NCBI GenBank assembly: GCA_020027645.1
Contig: JAHKKM010000010.1
Location: 1-35,979 of the forward strand
DNA: 35,979 nucleotides
Source of the DNA: Pseudomonadota bacterium
Lineage (GTDB): Bacteria; Pseudomonadota; Gammaproteobacteria; Steroidobacterales; Woeseiaceae
Reading direction: 5' to 3'
This document shows, piece after piece, positions 7,266 to 15,773 of the stretch (the first letter of the stretch is position 1; every line of letters begins with the position of its first letter). The notes under the pieces are model-generated. The model ran no database searches and was not told where the DNA came from. It saw only the letters and a program-made list of their open reading frames with translations. The position numbers were made by a program, and so were the translations under genes.

Positions 7266-7778
7266 TCAGGGGCAGTCGGGCTCGCTCTCGAGCAGCGTGA
7301 CTTCGGCCTCCGTGGGCGTCATGCCGTTGTCGCCGCCGCTGTCGAACAGGACCAGCCACTTGCCCTCGGCATTTTTTCGCCAGGTCGAAATGAAGTGGCC
7401 CCAGGACTCGATCCGCTCACCGTCGGTGCCCATGCGCACAGAACGGTACGGCCCGCGGCTCAAGGCCAGCCGGCCGTCAGCGGATACCTCGGTTACGGCC
7501 GGTCGCCAGCGCATCGCCGGCCCCTCTTGATCGAACACCGCCGCCCACGATGCGGCAATTTCGTCTATGCCCCGGGACACGGCGGCATTCGCAAAACGCG
7601 CATCCGGATCGACGAATTCCAGGAACCGCTCCAGGTCCCGGTTCTCGGCTGCCCGGCTGAACCCGGTCTCGGCGCAGATGACTTCCTGCTGCAAAGAGAC
7701 GTTATCGGCCAGCGCTGTTGCCGGCACGCCCGCACACAGAAATGCCCCCAGTGCAAGGCGCAGATTTGATAATCGCAT
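7266..7778 (-). CDS. Secreted NTF2-like (SnoaL/DUF4440) protein
   Basis: This 170-residue protein starts at ATG 7778, behind GAGGAG. A signal peptide covers residues 1-24 (LRLALGAFLCAGVPATALA, cleavage after ALA). The mature part has the NTF2-like order: helix with FSRAAENRDLERFLEFVDPDARFAN, then GIDEIAASW, then strands with WRPAVTEVSADGRLALSRGPYRS and the typical end WGHFISTWRKNAEGKWLVLFDSGGD. This is close to the SnoaL/DUF4440 pattern, in which the GKW strand ends the barrel. Function is unknown. The start lies 170 bp from the decarboxylase start on the other strand, so the two genes share a divergent promoter region. A Cys pair (C35 and C169) in the mature protein could form a disulfide in the periplasm. 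Confidence 0.82.
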   Translation of the reverse strand: MRLSNLRLALGAFLCAGVPATALADNVSLQQEVICAETGFSRAAENRDLERFLEFVDPDARFANAAVSRGIDEIAASWAAVFDQEGPAMRWRPAVTEVSADGRLALSRGPYRSVRMGTDGERIESWGHFISTWRKNAEGKWLVLFDSGGDNGMTPTEAEVTLLESEPDCP

Positions 7779-7948
7779 TGTTGTTGCTCCTCTTGGCTTA
7801 TTCAATTGCGAGTCATACCCGCGTATACCAGACAGTTTTCGACATCGCTCGTTCAAAGCTGACGACGCTGCCGCGGGCATGCACTGTGTATTGTCGTGCA
7901 GGCCCGAGCCGCGGTACCGTCCGCGGCAACGTTGACCCGGGAGCAATC

Positions 7949-9448
7949 GTGGACCGAACAACCCCAAACGACACACCGGAGCCCATCGAGAGATCGCTGG
8001 ACCCGGAGAATTGGGACGAGCTGCGTGTGCTCGGCCACCGCGTGCTGGACGACATGATCGATTACCTGCAAACAATCCGCGATCGCCCGGTGTGGCAGCC
8101 GCTGCCGGAATCGGCAAAGCGTCTTTTCTCCCTGCCGCTGCCGGTCGGCGGATCGGGCGCATCGGAGGTGTATGACCGCATCCGCGACGATATCCTGCCC
8201 TACCCGACCGGCAACATTCACCCGCGGTTCTGGAGCTGGGTCGGCGGCACCGGCACGCCGACACAACTGATCGCGGACATGGTGATCTCCACCATGAACG
8301 CAACCGGGCTTGGATTCGATGAAGTTGCCTCGACGCACGTCGAACTGCAGTTACTGAACTGGCTCAAGGAAATGCTGGGATACCCTGCCGAGGCCAGCGG
8401 GCTACTGCTCAGCGGCGGTTCGATGGCGAACCTGGTCGGCCTTGCGGTGGCGCGAAATCGCATGGCGGGGTTTGACATCCGGCAACAGGGAATCAGTGCG
8501 GGCGGTGAACCGAGGATGATTTTCTATGCATCGTCAGAGACCCACTCGTCCGTTCGCAAGGCCATCGAACTGCTTGGACTCGGCAACGAGTCGCTGCGCA
8601 CCGTTCCGGTGCTGGACGATTTCACAATAGATGCAACTGCACTTCGCGAGGCGATCAAATCCGACCGGCAGCACGGTTTCCGTCCGGCTTGCATCATTGC
8701 AAATATCGGTACGGTAAACACCGGCGCCATCGATCCGTTGCCGCTGCTTGCAGACATCGCCTCAGCCGAACGGCTCTGGCTGCATGCTGACGCGGCCTTC
8801 GGCGCGTTCGCCCGCTTGTCGCCGCAATCTGCCGCCCTTGTCGATGGACTCGAGCGGGCCGACTCGCTCGCATTCGATCTGCACAAATGGCTGTACGTGC
8901 AATACGACTGTGGCTGTGTGCTGGTCAAGGACAGCAAGGCGCACCGCAACACCTTCTCGGTCCTGCCGTCATACATTCGCAGTCTTGATCGAGGCGTCGC
9001 CTCCGGGCCACTCAATTTCTCCGAATACGGGGTGCAGCTATCGCGATCCTTCAAGGCGCTCCGCGCCTGGATGGGCCTGAAGAGTGAAGGCGTGCAGCGC
9101 TACGCGGAGCAAATCGAACAGAACATTCGCCAGGCGCAATACCTGGACCAATTGGTCATGCAGCATCCCGAGCTCGAATTGCTCGCGCCGACTGCACTGA
9201 ATATCGTCAACTTTCGCTATGTCGCCAAGGGACTGGATACTCAAGCCCTCGATGAGCTGAACGCAGAAATCCTGATGACATTGCAGGAACGCGGCATCGC
9301 GGCACCGTCGTCCACAGTGTTGAACGGAAAATTCTCGCTGCGAGTGGCCATTTGCAATCACCGCAGCCGTCGCGAAGATTTCGACATCCTCGTCGAAAAC
9401 GTCGTGGCGATCGCACGCGAGTTGACCGGAAAAGTCGCTAGTCGCTGA
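7949..9448 (+). CDS. Group II PLP-dependent decarboxylase (aromatic-L-amino-acid decarboxylase-like)
   Basis: This 499-residue protein starts from GTG 7949 after GGGAG. The frame stays open further upstream, but that part overlaps the divergent NTF2-like gene and looks non-coding. Family marks are: N-terminal VLDDMIDYLQTIRDRPVW, then HPRFWSWVGGTGTPTQLIADM, LLSGGSMANLVGLAVARN, ASSETHSSVRKA with the ring-stacking His, LWLHADAAFGAFA with the pyridine-nitrogen Asp, and DLHKWLYVQYDCGCVLV with the PLP lysine K313. Relatives decarboxylate tryptophan, DOPA, tyrosine, glutamate or diaminobutyrate. HADAAFGAF differs from the HVDAAYAG of the animal aromatic enzymes, so the substrate is open. It is cytoplasmic. 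Its 3' end overlaps the convergent hydrolase gene by 11 bp. Confidence 0.92.
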   Translation: MDRTTPNDTPEPIERSLDPENWDELRVLGHRVLDDMIDYLQTIRDRPVWQPLPESAKRLFSLPLPVGGSGASEVYDRIRDDILPYPTGNIHPRFWSWVGGTGTPTQLIADMVISTMNATGLGFDEVASTHVELQLLNWLKEMLGYPAEASGLLLSGGSMANLVGLAVARNRMAGFDIRQQGISAGGEPRMIFYASSETHSSVRKAIELLGLGNESLRTVPVLDDFTIDATALREAIKSDRQHGFRPACIIANIGTVNTGAIDPLPLLADIASAERLWLHADAAFGAFARLSPQSAALVDGLERADSLAFDLHKWLYVQYDCGCVLVKDSKAHRNTFSVLPSYIRSLDRGVASGPLNFSEYGVQLSRSFKALRAWMGLKSEGVQRYAEQIEQNIRQAQYLDQLVMQHPELELLAPTALNIVNFRYVAKGLDTQALDELNAEILMTLQERGIAAPSSTVLNGKFSLRVAICNHRSRREDFDILVENVVAIARELTGKVASR

Positions 9449-10295
9449 ATGACTCGGCAAGGAAGGTCTGCAGCTCCTCCCAGCTCGCGTGATCCGCTGC
9501 TTCGTCGTATCGCAGCGGCATGTCGAACTGCTCACCGATCTCCGTTGCGCCGGGCCGGGTGAAACTGTGCATCGCTCCCGGATAGGCGATAAAGGTCAGG
9601 TCCGCTCCGGCCGCCTGCATTTCGGCCTTGAATGCCTCGACTTCCGCCGGCGGCACAAACGGGTCGTCGGCGCCATGTGCGACCAGTATGCGTGCCTTGA
9701 TTGCGCCGGGTGCCGCCGGCGATGACGTGCCCAGGCTGCCGTGAAAGCTGGCGACAGCGTCGAGGTCAAGGCCGCTTCGCGCCATGTGCAGGACCACAGC
9801 ACCGCCAAAGCAATAACCGATCGCCGCGATTTTCTGCGGATCGGTCATTGCATTTTTTTGCAGCAGATCCCTGGCTGCCATAAATCGATCGGTGGCGGAT
9901 TGCATGTTTTCCAGAACTTCCATCATGAACTTCTGCGCATCGTCCGGGTGGGTCGCCAGCTTGCCATCGCCGTACATGTCGACTGCAAGTGCGGTGTAGC
10001 CCATTTCCGCAAGCATCCTCGCGCGTTGCCTCACGTATTCATTGTGGCCCCACCACTCGTGCACGATCAGAACGCCGGGGCGTGGTCCGCTGCGCGCCGC
10101 ATCGTAAGCCAGGTAACCCTTGAGTACTGTGGCGCCCGCTGCGTAACTGACTTCCTCACCAACGATCTGCACTGCGGCGGGCGCGGCCACAACGTCGGCC
10201 GGCGTCGACTCGGCGACTGGCGACGCTTCGCGGTCGCCACAAGATGCCAGGAGCATCATGGTCGCGATGAAAAGGTAGCGATGGAATGTAAACAT
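9438..10295 (-). CDS. Dienelactone hydrolase family lipoprotein
   Basis: This 285-residue protein starts at ATG 10295 with GGAG seven bases upstream. A lipobox (MMLLASC, lipidated C19) is followed by an Ala/Pro/Val-rich linker of about 25 residues. The alpha/beta hydrolase part has the dienelactone hydrolase signature: VLIVHEWWGHN (E80), IGYCFGGAVVL with nucleophile C162, GADDPFVPP with D211, and AMHSFTRPGA with H243. Cys instead of Ser as nucleophile is normal in this family. Cytosolic relatives open dienelactones in chloroaromatic breakdown; envelope-anchored versions like this one are of unknown substrate. No catechol pathway gene is near, so a general esterase role is as likely. Gly after the lipidated Cys predicts the outer membrane. 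Confidence 0.9.
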   Translation of the reverse strand: MFTFHRYLFIATMMLLASCGDREASPVAESTPADVVAAPAAVQIVGEEVSYAAGATVLKGYLAYDAARSGPRPGVLIVHEWWGHNEYVRQRARMLAEMGYTALAVDMYGDGKLATHPDDAQKFMMEVLENMQSATDRFMAARDLLQKNAMTDPQKIAAIGYCFGGAVVLHMARSGLDLDAVASFHGSLGTSSPAAPGAIKARILVAHGADDPFVPPAEVEAFKAEMQAAGADLTFIAYPGAMHSFTRPGATEIGEQFDMPLRYDEAADHASWEELQTFLAESFSD

Positions 10296-10450
10296 GTTGC
10301 GACTCCGGCAGAATTCTGCTGCCCTTCGGGAATCTGCAGAGTCTAGCAACAATTGCCGACCTTGCCGACGCTTACAGCCGGTGGCAGCCGACCAGGGAAC
10401 CCGGCTCGCTGTGCAGGATCGAATAGCGTCACCGTATCCCCGCTTTCCCC

Positions 10451-10464
10451 TATAATCCGCCCTC
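10451..10464 (+). promoter_or_regulatory. Consensus TATAAT -10 box next to a start codon (possible leaderless mRNA)
   Basis: A perfect TATAAT at 10451-10456 ends only 8 bp before the ATG at 10465, so transcription would begin at or within about two bases of the start codon. The sequence between them (CCGCCCTC) has no Shine-Dalgarno. The -35 region is poor (around GCGTCACC). The remainder of the 169-bp gap from 10296 shows no gene. Confidence 0.5.
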
Positions 10465-12684
10465 ATGACACGCTTCATCGCCGAACTCAAAAGACGTAAC
10501 GTACTTCGTGTTGCAACCGCGTATGCATTGGTAGCGTGGATCATCATTGAAGCCGGCTCGGTGCTCTTGCCGACGTTTGGCGCATCCGAAAGCTTTTTCC
10601 GGTTGTATGTCGTTGCCGTTATCGGCGGATTTATCGTTTCCGTCGTCTTCGCCTGGGTATTCGAGCTGACACCGGAAGGCGTGCGGCTCGACAAGAACAT
10701 CGACCGGGCGACGCCGGTCGATCCGGCGGCACGGCAGAAAATGAACTATGTGATCATCGCGCTGCTGCTCATCGCACTGGCTGTTTCAATCACGTTTAAT
10801 GTAACCGGCATTCGTGAAAACGCCGTGACAGTTGCCAGTCCCGGGCGCTCTATTGCGGTATTGCCGTTCACCAGCCGCAGCAACGATCCGGAGAACCGGC
10901 TGTTTGCCGACGGTATCCACGATGACCTGTTGACCAAGCTTGCCAACATCAAGGCTTTGAAGGTCACCTCGCGCACCTCCGTGATGGGATACCGGGATCA
11001 GAATCGCAACCTCCGTGAAATCGCAGCCGAACTCGGCGTCGATACTATTCTCGAAGGCGCGGTGCAGCGGGTTGGCGACAATGTGCGCATCAACCTGCAG
11101 TTGATTGATGCACGCACGGATGAACACCTTTGGGCGCAAACTTACGACCGGCCACTGACCATCCAGAATATCTTTTCCATCCAGAGCGAAATTTCGGAAG
11201 CCGTTGCCGCCGCCCTGAAGGCTACGCTGTCTCCGGATGAACAGGTGCGCATGGCAGTGGTACCGACACGCGATCTGCGCGCTTACCGCCTGTTCACTGA
11301 GGCCAAGAACAATCTTTACGAACGCCGCCTTGAAACCATTCGCAAGGCGCGCGATCAGTTCCAGGAAGCGATTTCGCTGGACCCGCAATACGCCGAGGCG
11401 CACGCGGGCCTGGCTGAAAGCATCATGTTGTTGCTGATCAATCACCAGGACCTGCCGGAGGCCGAGGCCCTGGCCGCCGCGCAAGCAAGCATCGATCGTG
11501 CGCTGGAACTGGACCCGAAACTTGCGGACGCGTATGCCATTCTCGGCCTGATGAAATCAACGGTTTGGAGCGATACACGGCTCGGATCCGAGAATCTCGA
11601 GGCCGAGGCTGCATTTCGTCGCGCGATCGAGCTGAATGCGAATCACGCCAGTGCACACATGTGGTTTGCCGCGCTGCGTGACAACGAGGAGCGCCTGGAC
11701 GAGGCCATCGAACTGTATCAGGAGGCGATGGAGCTGGATCCCCTGGCGCGCATCCCGTATTCCAATCTGCCGTTGATTTACGCGAAAAAGGGTCAGGCGG
11801 AGGAAGCCATGCAACTGTGGCTGGAGGCGGTTCGTATTCACAGCGACTGGCCGACGATCTACCAGTACATTGCGGTGCAACTCTGGGGCCTGGGGCGCCT
11901 GGACGAGGCCTACGCATGGCACGACAAGGCAGTCCAGATCAGCGACGACCCGACCGTCGGTGGCAACATGAACATCGGCATCCTGGTCGAGCTCGGCGAG
12001 TTCGACCAGGCGCGCGCCGTACTTGACAGCCTTCCGGAGACGCACCCTTTCTACGAGCTGGCCGATGGGTTCAGGATGCTTCTTGCTGGACGCTATGCCG
12101 ATGCACAGCAACTTTTTGTCGCGGCAATCGAAAAAGGTGACATACCGACACGCTTTGTGAGTCCGTTGGCAGCCGATACAGCTCTGCTTGCCGGAGACCT
12201 GGTAACTGCGAGGAAATACACGCTGCAGTCAAGTCCGATTCTCGGCAGTGATTCCCGGATCACCGTCGATCGCAACACCGCGCGTGATGCCGTGAAACTT
12301 GCCTATATCGAGCAACGTGAGGGTCACGACGCAAAGGCCCTCGAACTCCTGAATGCCGCACTTGTGGCCGTCCGTGATTTGCCGCGTGTCGGTACCTTCG
12401 GCTTTGGCATCCGGGACGTGCAAATCTATGCACTTCTCGGGCGCACGGAAGATGCCCTGGCTGCATTTCGCGATGCAATCGACCAGGGCTACCGCGGTTC
12501 GATCATTTTCGATGGCTGGCCGCTGGAAATTGATCCTTACCTGGATAGTATCAGGCAAGATCCGCGATTCGTGTTGATGACCGATGAGCTTGCACGATAC
12601 ATCGACGTGATGCGTCAGAGCCTGATCCAGGCGGAGCAGGCAAACGATTTCGAAAGTCTTCGGGCGCGGGTCGAGCGCATCTGA
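10465..12684 (+). CDS. TolB-like/FlgO-type domain and TPR repeat membrane protein
   Basis: This 739-residue protein begins with ELKRRNVLRVATAYALVAWIIIEAG, a widespread N-terminal signature of cyclase-related TPR proteins. Two or three membrane segments lie at about residues 15-75 and another at 95-112. A periplasmic TolB/FlgO-like alpha-beta domain follows at about 130-250 (SIAVLPFTSRSND, ADGIHDDLLTKLANI, VDTILEGAVQRVGDNVRINLQLIDARTDEHLWAQTY). From about 265 to 640 come TPR-type helical pairs (YAEAHAGLAESI, LADAYAILGLMKS, DEAIELYQEAMELDP). In relatives the N terminus carries an adenylate cyclase or winged-helix domain; here neither is present. It is the first of four co-directional genes whose others are lipoprotein hydrolases. 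Its role, perhaps scaffolding or sensing, is unknown. Confidence 0.85.
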   Translation: MTRFIAELKRRNVLRVATAYALVAWIIIEAGSVLLPTFGASESFFRLYVVAVIGGFIVSVVFAWVFELTPEGVRLDKNIDRATPVDPAARQKMNYVIIALLLIALAVSITFNVTGIRENAVTVASPGRSIAVLPFTSRSNDPENRLFADGIHDDLLTKLANIKALKVTSRTSVMGYRDQNRNLREIAAELGVDTILEGAVQRVGDNVRINLQLIDARTDEHLWAQTYDRPLTIQNIFSIQSEISEAVAAALKATLSPDEQVRMAVVPTRDLRAYRLFTEAKNNLYERRLETIRKARDQFQEAISLDPQYAEAHAGLAESIMLLLINHQDLPEAEALAAAQASIDRALELDPKLADAYAILGLMKSTVWSDTRLGSENLEAEAAFRRAIELNANHASAHMWFAALRDNEERLDEAIELYQEAMELDPLARIPYSNLPLIYAKKGQAEEAMQLWLEAVRIHSDWPTIYQYIAVQLWGLGRLDEAYAWHDKAVQISDDPTVGGNMNIGILVELGEFDQARAVLDSLPETHPFYELADGFRMLLAGRYADAQQLFVAAIEKGDIPTRFVSPLAADTALLAGDLVTARKYTLQSSPILGSDSRITVDRNTARDAVKLAYIEQREGHDAKALELLNAALVAVRDLPRVGTFGFGIRDVQIYALLGRTEDALAAFRDAIDQGYRGSIIFDGWPLEIDPYLDSIRQDPRFVLMTDELARYIDVMRQSLIQAEQANDFESLRARVERI

Positions 12685-12711
12685 ATCAACTGACCACCGG
12701 AGGAATGAGAA

Positions 12712-14439
12712 GTGATTCGTTGTAGCACTGGCTCTTTTCGAATTTGGCTGCGATACATTTGGCCGATGCTCGCTGGCCTGCTTGCCGGCGGCTGCAACAA
12801 TGCGCCGCCACTGCCGGCAGATCGCGTCTTTCTGAATGGTGCCGTCTATACCTTCGACAATGAACGTCGCAAGGTCGAGGCAGTTGCCATTCGCGACGGC
12901 GCGGTGATTTTTGCCGGCTCATCGACGGCCGCCGCGAGATTCATCGACGACCGGACCGACGTTACGGATCTGCAGCAGCGTATGCTGATGCCGGGGTTTC
13001 ATGATGCGCATGCACACGTGCTTGGCGCCGGGCTTGCCAAAGCCGGCTGCAGCCTGGAGGACGAACGCGATCACGAACTCATCCGTGAAATGCTGGAGGT
13101 TTGTGCCGGCAGCGGAGATGTCGGTCCGGATGAATGGGTAAGAGGCTCGCGCTGGCCGCTCGCGGCATTCGCCGATGGCCGCCCGCCCATCGAGTGGCTG
13201 GACGAGATTTTCGCCGGCAGACCGGCCTATTTTGTCGATTCCTTTGCGCACAGTGCGTGGGTCAGCTCGCGCGCCCTGCAGATAGCCGGCATCGACCGCG
13301 ATACGCCCGACCCGGAACAAGGCGTCATCGAGCGCGACGCGCGTACCGGGGCACCGGTGGGTGTACTCCGGGACGCGGCCATGGACCTCGTGGCCCGTCA
13401 CATGCCGCAGCCCTCGGCGGCTGACTTTGCCGCCGCACTGAAAACAGCGCTGGTCGACGTGCGCCGGTTCGGCATAACCGCCTACATCGAACCCGGACTC
13501 GCCGAGCGACATCTCGAGGCTTACCGTGATGCAGAACAGTCAGGCAAGCTGACGGCCCGCGTGCTTGCCTCGTTGTCGCCGCTCGGTTGGGAAACCGGGC
13601 GGTTCGGCGACGAGATCTACGACCTGGTCGCCAAACGTGCGACCTACCAGGGCAAGTACCTGCACACCGACTCGGTCAAGGTCTACATCGACGGAGTCAT
13701 CGAAACCGGAACCTCGTTTATGCTGGAGCCGTACACCGATGGCAGCAACTTTCCGCCCTTCTACCCTGCCGACGACCTTGCGGTCCTTTACCAGAAGCTC
13801 GATGCAATGGGACTGCAGATACACACGCATGCCATAGGCGATGCTGCCATCCGGCATGCCCTGGACGCCTATGAGCATGCCCGCCAGCAAAATGGGCCCA
13901 ATGACAACCGTCACCAGATCGTTCACCTGCAATTGATCGACCCCAAGGACATTCCGCGATTCGGCGCCCTCGAGGTCGCAGCGAATTTCCAGTGCCTGTG
14001 GTGCTACCCGGATGACTATATCGACGTTGCCATGGGACTGGTCGGTGCCGAACGCGTCAATCGCTTCTACCCGGTCGCGAGCATTGCCAGGAGTGGCGGA
14101 TTGGTGGTCGGCGGGAGCGACTGGGATGTCTCGTCACTGAATCCTCTGGATGCAATCGAGACTGCCGTCACCCGCCAGAATCCTTACACCAATGAGGGGC
14201 CCGTTCTGGGATCCGGCGAAAACATCGACCTGCAGTTGGCACTGGATATGTACACGCGCAATGCAGCGCGGGTGATGCGGCTCGATGCACTGACTGGCTC
14301 GATCGAGGTGGGCAAGCGTGCCGACCTGATCGTACTTGACCGCGACCTGTTCAGTATCCCGATCCATCAAGTGAACGAGGCACGCATCCTGCAAACTCTG
14401 CTCGATGGCGTCGAGGTGTATACCGACAGGTCATTCTGA
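12712..14439 (+). CDS. YtcJ-like metal-dependent amidohydrolase, lipoprotein
   Basis: This 575-residue protein starts at GTG 12712 with GGAGG eight bases upstream. A lipobox (GLLAGGC, C28) is followed by Asn-Asn. The amidohydrolase pattern is complete: an N-terminal strand domain (ADRVFLNGAVYTFD), MPGFHDAHAH with metal ligands H100 and H102, a later THAIGDAAIRHALDAYE histidine strand, and GGSDWDVSSLNPLDAIETAVTRQNPYTNEG with the catalytic Asp. The end TGSIEVGKRADLIVLDRDLFSIP is typical of YtcJ/exoenzyme-regulatory AepA-like proteins. These hydrolyse amide or N-formyl/N-acyl bonds, and the substrate is usually unknown. It lies 27 bp after the TPR gene and 53 bp before a dipeptidase gene, in an apparent operon. 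Confidence 0.92.
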   Translation: MIRCSTGSFRIWLRYIWPMLAGLLAGGCNNAPPLPADRVFLNGAVYTFDNERRKVEAVAIRDGAVIFAGSSTAAARFIDDRTDVTDLQQRMLMPGFHDAHAHVLGAGLAKAGCSLEDERDHELIREMLEVCAGSGDVGPDEWVRGSRWPLAAFADGRPPIEWLDEIFAGRPAYFVDSFAHSAWVSSRALQIAGIDRDTPDPEQGVIERDARTGAPVGVLRDAAMDLVARHMPQPSAADFAAALKTALVDVRRFGITAYIEPGLAERHLEAYRDAEQSGKLTARVLASLSPLGWETGRFGDEIYDLVAKRATYQGKYLHTDSVKVYIDGVIETGTSFMLEPYTDGSNFPPFYPADDLAVLYQKLDAMGLQIHTHAIGDAAIRHALDAYEHARQQNGPNDNRHQIVHLQLIDPKDIPRFGALEVAANFQCLWCYPDDYIDVAMGLVGAERVNRFYPVASIARSGGLVVGGSDWDVSSLNPLDAIETAVTRQNPYTNEGPVLGSGENIDLQLALDMYTRNAARVMRLDALTGSIEVGKRADLIVLDRDLFSIPIHQVNEARILQTLLDGVEVYTDRSF

Positions 14440-14492
14440 AACTCCTATACTGGATCAGTGCCGCCACCGGCGGAATCAACCAAGGAAGTCTT

Positions 14493-15743
14493 ATGAATTT
14501 TTGCTGTAATGCAATCGCGCCTCGAATTTTGCTGCTCGCAGTAATGCTCGCGGGCTGCGGAGCTGCCGACAAGGATGCACCGGTCGCCGGGAAGGACACA
14601 GCGGTCGTCGACAATGCCCACCGTGCGCTGGAGATCGCGCGCACCGCGATTATTGTCGATGGACATATAGACGTTCCGGATCGCCTTGCACTTGAGTGGG
14701 TCGATGTGACCCAGGCAACCGATGGCGGCGACTACGACTATCCGCGCGCGGTGGCAGGCGGACTGAACGCACCCTTCATGTCGATTTATACGGCAGCAGA
14801 ACTCGAAGCCGAGGGACGCTCGAAAGCGACAGCCGAACAGCTGATCGATATCGTGGAAAAAATTGTCGCGACGGCACCCGAAAAGCACGCCATCGCACGC
14901 TCACCCGATGATATCGAGAAGAATTTTGCAAACGGGATTATCTCACTGCCACTGGGCATGGAGAACGGCTCACCGATCGAAGGAGATCTTGCCAATCTTG
15001 AACACTTCTACGATCGCGGCATTCGCTATGTGACCCTTGCGCACGGGTTGTCGAATCACATTGCCGACTCTTCCTATGACCCGAACCGCCAGTGGGGAGG
15101 ATTGAGTGAGTTCGGCTTCGAGGTGGTCCGGGAAATGAACCGGCTCGGCATCATGGTCGACGTCAGCCATATTACCGACGATGCAGTCCTGGACGTTCTC
15201 GAAGTAACCAAAGCACCGGTGATCGCATCGCACTCGTCTGCGCGTCATTTCACGCCTGGCTGGGAACGAAACATGTCAGACGAACTGATTGTCCGGCTGG
15301 CCGAGAACGGTGGCGTCATCATGATCAACTTCGGCTCGGCCTTCATCAGCAAGGAAGCTTCGGAATACAGCGCAGCGCGACGTGACGCCTATACTCAGTA
15401 TCGCGAGGCGAACGGACTGGAAGCCAGCGACGAACTGGAGAAATCCTTCGCGCAGACTTACGCAGCCGAACACGGCGCGTTTCCCTTTGCCACGCTGGAC
15501 CAGGTGCTGGACCATTTCGATTACGTCGTAAAACTGACCAGCGTCAACAACGTCGGGATTGGCTCCGATTACGATGGTGTAGGCGACAGCCTGCCGATTG
15601 GCCTGAAGGACGTCTCATCGTATCCCAACCTGGTCAAAGGATTGCTGGACCGCGGCTACAGCGAAGAAGATGTACGAAAGATCCTGGGCGGCAACCTGCT
15701 TCGCGTATGGCGCGAAGTCGAGGCGGTAGCGGCGAGTAGCTGA
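14493..15743 (+). CDS. M19 membrane dipeptidase (renal-dipeptidase family), lipoprotein
   Basis: This 416-residue protein starts at ATG 14493 after AAGGA. Lipobox VMLAGC gives C22. Dizinc ligands of the family are visible: VDGHIDV (H58, D60), GMENG (E157, bridging), VDVSH (H226) and IASHSSARH (H247), plus the acidic end of the active site in GIGSDYDG. The length is normal for the family. M19 enzymes cleave dipeptides, some with a D-residue at the C-terminal position, and in some bacteria split L-Xaa-D-Xaa peptidoglycan products. With an N-acyl-D-amino-acid deacylase-like gene 30 bp downstream, use of D-containing peptides or wall fragments is a fair inference. The envelope anchor suggests action in the periplasm. 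Confidence 0.93.
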   Translation: MNFCCNAIAPRILLLAVMLAGCGAADKDAPVAGKDTAVVDNAHRALEIARTAIIVDGHIDVPDRLALEWVDVTQATDGGDYDYPRAVAGGLNAPFMSIYTAAELEAEGRSKATAEQLIDIVEKIVATAPEKHAIARSPDDIEKNFANGIISLPLGMENGSPIEGDLANLEHFYDRGIRYVTLAHGLSNHIADSSYDPNRQWGGLSEFGFEVVREMNRLGIMVDVSHITDDAVLDVLEVTKAPVIASHSSARHFTPGWERNMSDELIVRLAENGGVIMINFGSAFISKEASEYSAARRDAYTQYREANGLEASDELEKSFAQTYAAEHGAFPFATLDQVLDHFDYVVKLTSVNNVGIGSDYDGVGDSLPIGLKDVSSYPNLVKGLLDRGYSEEDVRKILGGNLLRVWREVEAVAASS

Positions 15744-15773
15744 CGACCTTCGGGTCAAGACGGGAGAATACGC

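Noticed and set aside
7718..7948. 77-residue N-terminal extension of the PLP decarboxylase
   Set aside because: It overlaps the divergent NTF2-like gene start, does not look like the family, and the GTG at 7949 has a suitable ribosome-binding site.
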